Shown here in pieces: positions 57,191-64,000 of a DNA stretch of 64,000 nucleotides (positions within the stretch are counted from its first letter, which is position 1; each line of letters opens with the position of its first letter). Source of the DNA: Pseudomonadota bacterium (lineage in GTDB: Bacteria > Pseudomonadota > Gammaproteobacteria > Burkholderiales > JAJZUU01); assembly GCA_021848325.1 (NCBI GenBank), contig JAJZUU010000001.1:53721-117720 (forward strand). The letters run 5' to 3'. Made by a program: the position numbers and the translations under genes. The notes under the pieces are model-generated. The model made no database searches and was not told the origin of the DNA. It saw only the letters and a program-made list of their open reading frames with translations.

Positions 57191-57895
57191 GTGGCGGACA
57201 GCGATCTCTCTTCTTCATGGTTCGACGCATTCGGCAACGACCTCTACAGCTTCTGCGCTTGCGTCACGCTGCTCACCCTCTATCATCTCTATCTGCGCCA
57301 CAAGGTACGCAAAGACCCCACCTATACCGTGCAGGCGGTCAACGTCCTCGCACGCACTGCATGGGTGGAGGCCATGATGAAGATCGGCAAGCCGGATGTG
57401 ATCCCCATTCAGACGCTGCGCAACTCCACCATGGCGGCCACCTTTCTGGCGTCTACCTCGGTGCTGCTGATCATCGGGGTGCTCACCCTGAGCGGCCAGG
57501 GGGAAAAACTGAGCGGGGCCTGGCATGCGTTGAACGTCTTCGGCTCCAAGCACTCGGAACTGCGGGTGGCCAAGCTGATCCTGCTGCTGCTCGACCTGTT
57601 CGTGGCCTTCTTCAGTTTTTCCATGTCCATCCGCGTGTTCAACCACGTGGGCTACATGATTAACGTGCCGGTATCCATGCACCAGAGGGCGATCTCCCCG
57701 CAACACGTGGCGGTGCACCTGAACAGCGCCGGCAGGTATTACAGCATCGGCATGCGCGCGTACTATTTCGCCGTCCCCGTGGTGTTCTGGCTGTTCGGTC
57801 CGCACTTCATGCTGCTGTCCACCATCGCCCTGATCATCGTGCTGTGCAAACTCGACCGCGCCCCGAAGATTCTGGCACAGGACTACCGTGCTTGA
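57191..57895 (+). CDS. DUF599-family membrane protein
   Basis: A 234-residue protein with four or more hydrophobic segments (about 18-36, 84-106, 132-150, 195-222). The GTG at 57191 has GGAG 7 bp upstream and is preferred over an in-frame ATG at 57149. The pattern WVEAMMKIGKPDVIPIQTLRNSTM then FLASTSVLLIIGVL matches DUF599 proteins, which have no known function. It stands between the Sel1-repeat gene (divergent) and the cytochrome gene. Confidence 0.75.
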   Translation: MADSDLSSSWFDAFGNDLYSFCACVTLLTLYHLYLRHKVRKDPTYTVQAVNVLARTAWVEAMMKIGKPDVIPIQTLRNSTMAATFLASTSVLLIIGVLTLSGQGEKLSGAWHALNVFGSKHSELRVAKLILLLLDLFVAFFSFSMSIRVFNHVGYMINVPVSMHQRAISPQHVAVHLNSAGRYYSIGMRAYYFAVPVVFWLFGPHFMLLSTIALIIVLCKLDRAPKILAQDYRA

Positions 57896-58024
57896 GAATT
57901 CCGGCCCTCTCCCGCCGTGCGCGCGGCCCATATTCGGCCGCCGCCCGAGAATTGACTTAAAATGTGCGCATTGCATATTAGCAAGGATATACTTTTTCAA
58001 CGTGCCCAAACCGAGGTGACAGAC

Positions 58025-59071
58025 ATGATCGACCGCGCGATTGCGTTGCTGGCCTTGCTGGTGCTGGGGGCTGCCCCCGCGCTGGCCGCCCCTGACGGCG
58101 CCAGGCTATATTCGCAGAACTGTGCCGCCTGCCACGGCGAGAACGGGACGGGGGGTATCGGGGTCCCCTTGGCATTGCCCTCGTTCCAGGCCACCATCAG
58201 CGATGACTACATTCGCAAGACCATCATCAACGGTCGCCCGGGGAGGGTGATGCCTTCCTACAAGGCATTGAACAAGGACCAAGTGGAGGCCCTGGTCCGC
58301 TACGTGCGCTCCTGGAACAAGGGCAAGGCCGTCACCTACTCGGCGCTGCCGGTGAAAGGGGACCCGAAACACGGCGCCCAGCTGTATGCCGAGGAATGCG
58401 CTTCCTGCCACGGGGCCGATGGGGAAGGCGGCAGGGGCACGGGGGTGACCTTCTCGCGTCCGCGGGACCTACCCATCATGGCGCCGGCGTTGAACAACGT
58501 CGGCTTCCTGGCCTCGGCGACGGACGCCATGATCAAACGGACGCTGGTGGAGGGGCACGAAGGGACGCCCATGGTTTCCTACATCAAGAAGGGCCTCACG
58601 GAGCAGGACATCGACGACGTGGTAAGTTTCGTGCGCAGCTTCGAGAGATCGCCCCTGCCCCACAACACCGCATCCCTGGCCGCCGAGAAGCCGGTGATTA
58701 TCAGGCAGTCGCCCTATGACCTTAAAACCACGGTGGCAAATGTCACGCAGGCCATCAACAACAACAACTTCTTCTTCGGCCGCGCCCAGCCTCTCGAATA
58801 CGGGCTGGTTGCCCCGGACAAGGCGGACCCCCACCAGGTAGTGCTTTACTTCTGCAACATCAGCTTCCTGAATCAGGCCCTGGCCATCGATCCCCGGGTC
58901 GGCATGTTCCTGCCTTGCCGCATCACTGTGGTGGAGCACAACGGCAAGGTGCAGGTGATGTCGGTCAACCCCAAGGTGTTGAGCAGGCTGTTCAACAACT
59001 CGGAACTGGACGTGCTGTGCGACAGGATGCAGCGCAGCTACATCGCCATCATGGAGGAGGCAACCCTATGA
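58025..59071 (+). CDS. diheme cytochrome c fused to a DUF302 domain
   Basis: A 348-residue exported protein; ATG at 58025 follows AGGTGA by 6 bp and starts a signal peptide (cleavage probably after ALAA). Two cytochrome c domains bind heme through CAACH (about residue 35) and CASCH (about 125), with likely distal Met ligands (GRVMPSY and GTPMVSY). The C-terminal 115 residues (about 232-345) match DUF302: LYFCNISFLNQAL, DPRVGMFLPCRITVVEHNGKV. It is coupled by ATGA to a stand-alone DUF302 gene. A role in periplasmic electron transfer is clear from the hemes; the DUF302 role is unknown. Confidence 0.85.
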   Translation: MIDRAIALLALLVLGAAPALAAPDGARLYSQNCAACHGENGTGGIGVPLALPSFQATISDDYIRKTIINGRPGRVMPSYKALNKDQVEALVRYVRSWNKGKAVTYSALPVKGDPKHGAQLYAEECASCHGADGEGGRGTGVTFSRPRDLPIMAPALNNVGFLASATDAMIKRTLVEGHEGTPMVSYIKKGLTEQDIDDVVSFVRSFERSPLPHNTASLAAEKPVIIRQSPYDLKTTVANVTQAINNNNFFFGRAQPLEYGLVAPDKADPHQVVLYFCNISFLNQALAIDPRVGMFLPCRITVVEHNGKVQVMSVNPKVLSRLFNNSELDVLCDRMQRSYIAIMEEATL

Positions 59072-59526
59072 ACTTCCTTAACCGCCTGGCGGCCTTGCTG
59101 TTGTTGGCTGCCGCGTGCGCCGCGCCGGCAGCGGCGGACGACCTGCTGATGGCCCGTTCCGATCTCATGTATCCCGAGGCCATGATGGTCCTGCAGAGCG
59201 CCATCAAAGCGCAGGGCTACACCATAACCCGCCTGCAGCAGGTCAACGAGAACCTGGCCAAGCGGCACTACAAGAGCGACATGTACCGGGTTGTGTTCTT
59301 CGGCAAATATGACGAAGTAAAGGCCCTGGCCGCCAGCCATCCCGAACTCATCCCCTATTTGCCGCTGAACATTACCATATTCGCGGAAGGCAACAACGCC
59401 ATCGTGCTGACCGCCCATCCGCGCACCCTGGAAGAATTTTTCCCGGATCCGAAGCTCAAGCCGATTTTCGAGCGCTGGGAAGCTGACATGGTGAAGATCA
59501 TGGACACGGTGCGCGAAAGCAAATAG
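59068..59526 (+). CDS. periplasmic DUF302-like protein
   Basis: A 152-residue protein with signal peptide (MNFLNRLAALLLLAAACAAPAAA). The mature region resembles DUF302 (MVLQSAIKAQGYTITRLQQV, VVFFGKYDEV, LPLNITIFAEGNNAIV) but more distantly than the domain fused to the cytochrome. Its ATG overlaps the cytochrome stop. The pair likely form one operon and may act on the same partner or cofactor. Confidence 0.7.
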   Translation: MNFLNRLAALLLLAAACAAPAAADDLLMARSDLMYPEAMMVLQSAIKAQGYTITRLQQVNENLAKRHYKSDMYRVVFFGKYDEVKALAASHPELIPYLPLNITIFAEGNNAIVLTAHPRTLEEFFPDPKLKPIFERWEADMVKIMDTVRESK

Positions 59527-59567
59527 CCGGGCCGTCGACCCGGAAGCGGCGGCCCAGCGGCGCGCAC

Positions 59568-60437
59568 TCAGCCGTGTTCGGATTTCAGTTTCAAGGCCAG
59601 GGTGTAAAGGGCGTTTTTCTTCTCTCCGCCGACCTCCGCCGCGATCCTGACCGCCTGTTTCAGGGGAAGCTCGGCGAGCAGCGCGCTCAGCAGCCTTCGT
59701 CCCTGTTCGCTCACCGGTTCCGACGGCGCGGGCTGCGCGCCGGATATCAGCAGCACGAACTCGCCTCGTTGCCGGTTGGGGTCCGCTTCCAGCCAGGCCG
59801 GGGCGTCGCCCAGCCGCACGCTGTGCACGGTCTCGAACACCTTGGTGAGCTCCCGCCCAAAGGTGATGGTCCGCTCCCCGCCCAAGACCTCCGACAGGTC
59901 GCACACGCAGTCCATGATGCGGTGCGGCGATTCATAGAACACCAGGGTATACGGCAGCCCTTTCAGCGCTTCCAGCTCCCGCCGCCGGGCGCTTCCTTTA
60001 TTGGGGAGAAAGCCGTAAAACAAAAAATGCGGCGCCTCGATCCCGGCGGCGGACAGGGCGCAAACCGCGGCGTTCGCCCCCGGCACCGGCACCACAGGTA
60101 TCCCGGCCGCGCGCGCCGCGCCCACCAGGAAGGCCCCGGGATCGCTGATGCCAGGGGTCCCGGCATCGCTTGCCAGGGCCACCGACTTGCCGGATTCCAG
60201 CACGGCCAGCAGCCTTTGCGTAGCCTGGCGCTCATTGTGTTCGTGGAACGCGAAAAGCTTCCCGGAAATGGCGAAATGGCTGAGCAGGCGGGAGGTGTTA
60301 CGGGTGTCCTCCGCAGCGATCAGGTCCGCTCGGGCGAGCACGTCCAAGGCGCGCAGGCTGATGTCACGCAGATTTCCAATCGGTGTGGCGACCACATATA
60401 ATATCCCTTTCGACTCAGGGCGATCTTCTTGATGCAA
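59568..60437 (-). CDS. rsmI: 16S rRNA (cytidine1402-2'-O)-methyltransferase
   Basis: A SAM-dependent tetrapyrrole-methylase-fold enzyme of about 289 residues (YraL). LYVVATPIGNLRDIS at the N-terminus, AEDTRNTSRLL, SDAGTPGISDPG (SAM-binding) and FYESPHRIM are diagnostic. No ATG precedes the core; TTG at 60437 is the most plausible start, which overlaps the divergent lpoA start region. RsmI and RsmH (in the dcw cluster of this window) methylate the same 16S nucleotide. Confidence 0.92.
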   Translation of the reverse strand: MHQEDRPESKGILYVVATPIGNLRDISLRALDVLARADLIAAEDTRNTSRLLSHFAISGKLFAFHEHNERQATQRLLAVLESGKSVALASDAGTPGISDPGAFLVGAARAAGIPVVPVPGANAAVCALSAAGIEAPHFLFYGFLPNKGSARRRELEALKGLPYTLVFYESPHRIMDCVCDLSEVLGGERTITFGRELTKVFETVHSVRLGDAPAWLEADPNRQRGEFVLLISGAQPAPSEPVSEQGRRLLSALLAELPLKQAVRIAAEVGGEKKNALYTLALKLKSEHG

Positions 60438-61652
60438 CGTTCGCGTGCCTTTCTGCTGTTGTTGCTCACCGCCGCAATAGCCGGCTGCGCCACCGCTCCC
60501 GGCGAAACGGCCAGCCCCGCGCAACGGCCTGTCACCCCCATCGCGCAACCGGCGCCGCAAGCGCCCCGAGCGGCCCCCGCTCCGCCGGCCGCCACGACCC
60601 AACCCTATGTTTCCGTCCCATCCGTGGAAGCTGCCTCCCCGACCGGGCCGGCGGTTCTGCCCGAGCCCGCATCCGGAAACATCGCGCTGCTGCTACCGCT
60701 CGACTCCCCTGCCTTCGGCCACGCCGCCGAGGCGGTCAAGCAAGGCTTCATGGCGGCCTTCGGGCTTTCCCCGGCCAACCAGACGCTGCGGATCAAGATC
60801 TATTCCACCGGCGACCTGCCCGACAGCACCCTGGCCGCCTACCGGCTGGCCATCCAGGAGGGCGCACAGATCGTGGTGGGTCCCCTGACCAGGAACGCGG
60901 TAACCGCCCTCTCCGGCAGCGACCTGGTTTCGGTCCCCACCCTGGCGTTGAACGTCCCCGACAGCGCGATTGTACCACCCCACAACCTGTATTTCTTCGG
61001 CCTGTCGGTGGAGGCCGAGGCGCGCCAGGTAGCACGCATGGCGTTCGCCGACGGCAAGAGAAGGGCCGTCACCATCGCCTCCGGCGCCCTCCTGTCCAAG
61101 CGCTCGCAGCAGGCCTTCGTCGACCAGTGGCAGGCACTTGGCGGCACCGTGGTCGGCCAGTACCAGGCGAGCGAGGATGCCGATGCCCTTTCCGGCCTGC
61201 GCGATACCGTGGCCGGCAGCGGCGCCGATACGATCTTTCTTGCGCTCGGTTACGACAAGGCGCGCCTGGTCCGCCCCTACCTGCCCCTGACCGCCGCCAT
61301 CTATGCCACCTCACAAGTCGACAACGCCGGCGACAACCCCGCCGGCTACTTCGACCTCGATGGCGTCCAATTCGTGGACATGCCCTGGCTGTTGCAGCCC
61401 GACCATCCGGCAGTCATGATCTACCCGCGCGCGGACGGCTTGGGCGGCGCCGACTTCCAGCGCCTGTACGCCCTGGGGATCGACGCCTTCCGCCTGTCGC
61501 GGATTCTGCTCGGCTCCCCCCGCCGCGATTTCACCCTGGACGGGGTGACCGGGCAGATCCGTCTACAGGGGGACAACCAGCTTTCCCGCAAACTGGTCCA
61601 TGCGGAATTCCGCCAGGGCGCGGCGCTGGTGGTGGAAGCACCCGCCCCGTGA
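60432..61652 (+). CDS. LpoA/YraM-like penicillin-binding protein activator (LppC family)
   Basis: A 406-residue lipoprotein with lipobox AIAGC (Cys near residue 19). After a Pro/Ala-rich linker (about 20-85) comes an LppC domain (about 85-400) with a periplasmic-binding-protein-like fold: NIALLLPLDSPAFGHAAEAV, IVVGPLTRNAV, RQVARMAFADGKRRAV and GIDAFRLSRIL. E. coli LpoA activates PBP1A and has an extra N-terminal TPR-like domain that is absent here. It heads the conserved yraM-yraN-diaA-yraP block. Confidence 0.85.
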   Translation: MQRSRAFLLLLLTAAIAGCATAPGETASPAQRPVTPIAQPAPQAPRAAPAPPAATTQPYVSVPSVEAASPTGPAVLPEPASGNIALLLPLDSPAFGHAAEAVKQGFMAAFGLSPANQTLRIKIYSTGDLPDSTLAAYRLAIQEGAQIVVGPLTRNAVTALSGSDLVSVPTLALNVPDSAIVPPHNLYFFGLSVEAEARQVARMAFADGKRRAVTIASGALLSKRSQQAFVDQWQALGGTVVGQYQASEDADALSGLRDTVAGSGADTIFLALGYDKARLVRPYLPLTAAIYATSQVDNAGDNPAGYFDLDGVQFVDMPWLLQPDHPAVMIYPRADGLGGADFQRLYALGIDAFRLSRILLGSPRRDFTLDGVTGQIRLQGDNQLSRKLVHAEFRQGAALVVEAPAP

Positions 61653-61993
61653 AGGACTGCGGAGACCGCGCGGAGCATCTCGCCGCCACGTTCCTGGAAA
61701 GGCACGGGCTCAAGCTGGTGGCGCAAAATTACCGCTGCCGTTTCGGCGAGATCGACCTGATACTCAAGGACCGCGGCACCCTGGTCTTCGCCGAGGTGCG
61801 CCTGCGCCAGAATGAGCGCTTTGGCGGGGCGGCGGCCAGCGTCACCGCCCAAAAGCGGGCGCGGCTGCTGCGCACGGCACAGTGCTATCTAGGCGATCAG
61901 GCCAACCAGCCCCCCTGCCGCTTCGACGTGGTGCTGCTGAACAAACTGGACGAGGCGGCCATAGAGTGGATCAAGAGCGCCTTCGGGGAATAG
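61649..61993 (+). CDS. yraN: YraN-family (UPF0102) nuclease-like protein
   Basis: A 114-residue protein; GTG at 61649 overlaps the lpoA stop (GTGA). The UPF0102 fold resembles Holliday-junction resolvase-like nucleases: AEHLAATFLERHGLKLVAQNYRCRFGEIDLI and LVFAEVRLR. The usual Glu-x-Lys of the family (EVK) reads EVR here. Function of the family is not settled. Confidence 0.88.
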   Translation: MKDCGDRAEHLAATFLERHGLKLVAQNYRCRFGEIDLILKDRGTLVFAEVRLRQNERFGGAAASVTAQKRARLLRTAQCYLGDQANQPPCRFDVVLLNKLDEAAIEWIKSAFGE

Positions 61994-62031
61994 CCGACGG
62001 CTCGCGAACCGGATACCATTACATACCTTAG

Positions 62032-62649
<618 letters not shown>

Positions 62650-63222
62650 ATGCGCAACAAATTGCTATGGCTGGTGCCGCTGCTGGCGGCGGTCGCCGCC
62701 CTCCAGGGCTGCTTTCCCGTGGTCGCAACCGGAGTCGGAACGGGGGTGCTGATGGCCGAGGACCGGCGTACCAGCGGGACCTTCATCGAAGACCAGGAGA
62801 TCGAGCTCAAGGCCGGGAGCCGGATCGGGGACAAGTTTGGGGACAAGGTCCACATTAGCGTCACCAGCTTCAACCGGAACGTCCTGCTGACCGGCGAAGC
62901 GCCCAGCGAGCAGCTTAGACGGGGTGTCGAATCCGTGGTGAGGGGCGTGCCCAACGTGAATCACATCACCAACGAAATCGCCGTCGCCGGCCCCAGTTCC
63001 CTGGCTTCCCGCAGCAACGACGCCTACCTCACCTCCAAGGTCAAGGCGCGTTTCATCGACGCGGGCAAGTTCCAAGTCAACCACGTCAAGGTCGTAACGG
63101 AAAACGGCGTGGTCTACCTGCTCGGCCTGGTAACCCACAAGGAAGCCGCGGATTCGGTGGAGATCGCCCGGACCACGGGCGGCGTGCAGAAGGTGGTCGA
63201 GGTGTTCCAGTACATCGACTGA
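62650..63222 (+). CDS. dolP: BON-domain lipoprotein DolP (YraP)
   Basis: A 190-residue lipoprotein with lipobox ALQGC (Cys near residue 21). Two BON domains follow (about 45-110 and 118-188), with VHISVTSFNRNVLLTGEA and VKVVTENGVVYLLGLVTHKEA. DolP supports outer-membrane integrity. The ATG begins directly after the diaA stop. It ends the yraM-yraN-diaA-yraP block. Confidence 0.92.
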   Translation: MRNKLLWLVPLLAAVAALQGCFPVVATGVGTGVLMAEDRRTSGTFIEDQEIELKAGSRIGDKFGDKVHISVTSFNRNVLLTGEAPSEQLRRGVESVVRGVPNVNHITNEIAVAGPSSLASRSNDAYLTSKVKARFIDAGKFQVNHVKVVTENGVVYLLGLVTHKEAADSVEIARTTGGVQKVVEVFQYID

Positions 63223-63251
63223 ACACCCCGCCACAGCGTCGACCGCCCGCT

Positions 63252-63566
63252 TCAATCCGCGTTCGGCCCCTCCGGGTCGTTTTCCAGCACCTTGCCGGTG
63301 GCGGCATCCACTCCCACCTCCTGGGTGACTTTCCCACGCCGGATGTCGAAGGAATAACGCAGACCGCTGCCGCCTTTTTCCCGTTCCAGTTCCTCGTCGA
63401 CAATCTTGCCGGGGAAGGCCTTGAGGGCGGTCGCGCGTGCCTCGGTCAAGCTGACCTTTGCCTCCTTGGCATATCGCTCCCCCGTGAAGGCCTGAACGTT
63501 GAATGCCGTTGCGCCGAGGATTGCCGCCGCTGCGGCGCCGATGAGAAAGGTTTGTTTCCTGTTCAT
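63252..63566 (-). CDS. small periplasmic PepSY-domain protein
   Basis: A 104-residue protein with signal peptide (MNRKQTFLIGAAAAAILGATAFNVQA). ATG at 63566 follows AGGAG by 7 bp. The mature part is one PepSY-like domain: KVSLTEARATALKAFPGKIV, LRYSFDIRRGKVTQEVGVDA and a final LENDPEG. Small PepSY proteins may inhibit proteases or bind metals or peptides; the role here is unknown. It converges on dolP. Confidence 0.88.
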   Translation of the reverse strand: MNRKQTFLIGAAAAAILGATAFNVQAFTGERYAKEAKVSLTEARATALKAFPGKIVDEELEREKGGSGLRYSFDIRRGKVTQEVGVDAATGKVLENDPEGPNAD

Positions 63567-63753
63567 GGTGTTGCTCCTGTCATGATGTCTAAAGAAGCGG
63601 CTCGGCACCATTGCCTTGCCACGACTTACATCCTACGCCATGATTCTTAAGGATAACTTAACGGATGAGAAAAACCGGGAACCGTGAAAGGACGAATGAA
63701 ACGAGGTGCCGAACGGCAGCCGCGCCCGAACCGAGAGGAGCCATCGCCTAACG

Positions 63754-63875
63754 TTATTTCCATTCTAGAGCCTTCCTCGGCCTGCCTACACCCTTCGATG
63801 CTGGACGCCGCTGCCCCAACGTCTCGACCTGTTGCTTGAACCGCTCGTCACCCAGCGCCCATCCCTTGTGCGTAC
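63754..63875 (-). pseudogene. C-terminal remnant of a REP-associated tyrosine transposase, cut by an IS3 element
   Basis: The minus-strand frame reads GWALGDERFKQQVETL, then GQRRPASKGVGRPRK and ends EWK-stop. The WxLGxExF and GRPRK pattern is the conserved tail of RAYT (Y1) transposases. The 5' part is missing: at 63875/63876 the sequence changes to the end of an IS3-family element. Confidence 0.65.
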
Positions 63876-64000
63876 TGAGGTCGGTTGGCAATAGTGGAGT
63901 CCAACGAGTTAAGCGGCGAGTTGTTTTGCATAGTATCGCTGCGTGAAGGCAGCGGGTGACAGGTAGCCGAGGCGAGCCTGTTTCCGTTGCCGGTTGTAGA
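63876..64000 (-). mobile_element. 3' end of an IS3-family insertion sequence (continues beyond window)
   Basis: The element end begins near 63876 with TGAGGTCGGTTGGCAATAGT, which would be the terminal inverted repeat (TGA at the outer end). The transposase C-terminus starts 33 bp inside. The rest of the element lies outside the window, so neither the other end nor a target duplication can be checked. Confidence 0.7.
63909..64000 (-). CDS. IS3-family transposase OrfB, C-terminal part (partial)
   Basis: The frame open from the window edge reads YNRQRKQARLGYLSPAAF, then TQRYYAKQLAA and stop. The YNxxRxxxxLGYLSPxxF motif is the conserved C-terminus of IS3-family DDE transposases. Only 30 codons are in the window. 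Confidence 0.85.
   Translation of the reverse strand, partial: YNRQRKQARLGYLSPAAFTQRYYAKQLAA

Noticed and set aside
63567..63753. Gap after the PepSY gene
   Set aside because: Upstream region of the PepSY gene only; no gene or clear promoter elements could be supported.

Overview
The window looks like the chromosome of a GC-rich betaproteobacterium, possibly of the Nitrosomonadales/Sulfuricella type. The evidence is a complete dcw (division and cell wall) cluster in canonical order with rnpB upstream and lpxC, a DUF721 gene, an M23 peptidase and secA downstream, a yraL-yraM-yraN-diaA-yraP block, and a periplasmic cytochrome c/DUF302 pair. Species-level placement is inference only. No tRNA, rRNA operon or CRISPR array was seen.

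Layout. (1) 1-3884: a translationally coupled operon of outer-membrane porin-like protein (5' end outside the window), short PstS-like periplasmic protein, and membrane GGDEF-EAL enzyme. (2) 3956-9983, minus strand: Glu/Leu/Phe/Val dehydrogenase, three-gene 2-oxoacid:acceptor oxidoreductase and AMP-forming acyl-CoA ligase, which together could turn an amino acid into an acyl-CoA. (3) 10271-11257: HD-domain hydrolase, followed by about 800 bp of repeat and transposase debris. (4) 12065-30305: a Wsp-like chemosensory cluster (CheW, TPR-CheR, CheW, two MCPs, hybrid CheA-REC, CheB) intermixed with c-di-GMP enzymes (membrane GGDEF, PAS-GGDEF, and a REC-GAF-PAS-GAF-GGDEF-EAL protein). Between cheR and the second cheW sits a LuxR/LuxI quorum-sensing pair whose genes converge and overlap, with a perfect lux box upstream of luxI. 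A DUF559 nuclease gene surrounded by GC-rich palindromic repeats separates mcp2 from cheA. (5) 30597-54093, minus strand: secA, M23 peptidase, (DUF721 on plus), lpxC, ftsZ, ftsA, ftsQ, ddl, murB, murC, murG, ftsW, murD, mraY, murF, murE, ftsI, ftsL, rsmH, mraZ (listed in reverse of transcription). The promoter and the four-repeat MraZ operator are visible. (6) 54360-54966: a MITE copy and RNase P RNA. (7) 55014-63566: pyrC, a Sel1-repeat protein, a DUF599 membrane protein, diheme cytochrome c-DUF302 fusion plus a DUF302 protein, rsmI, and the lpoA-yraN-diaA-dolP block, then a PepSY protein. (8) 63754-64000: the tail of a REP-associated transposase cut by the end of an IS3-family element that runs off the window.

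How it may work together. The main accessory system joins population sensing (LuxI/LuxR), a chemoreceptor-kinase array with adaptation enzymes, and c-di-GMP turnover in one locus. The only stand-alone output protein with a receiver domain has a degenerate GGDEF site and an intact EAL site, so the array may signal to a phosphodiesterase rather than to a diguanylate cyclase as in classical Wsp. Small repeats recur across the window: a 160-bp MITE present twice and nearly identical, a palindrome family next to secA and pyrC, a 31-bp inverted repeat near 11.4 kb, and the DUF559-linked repeats.
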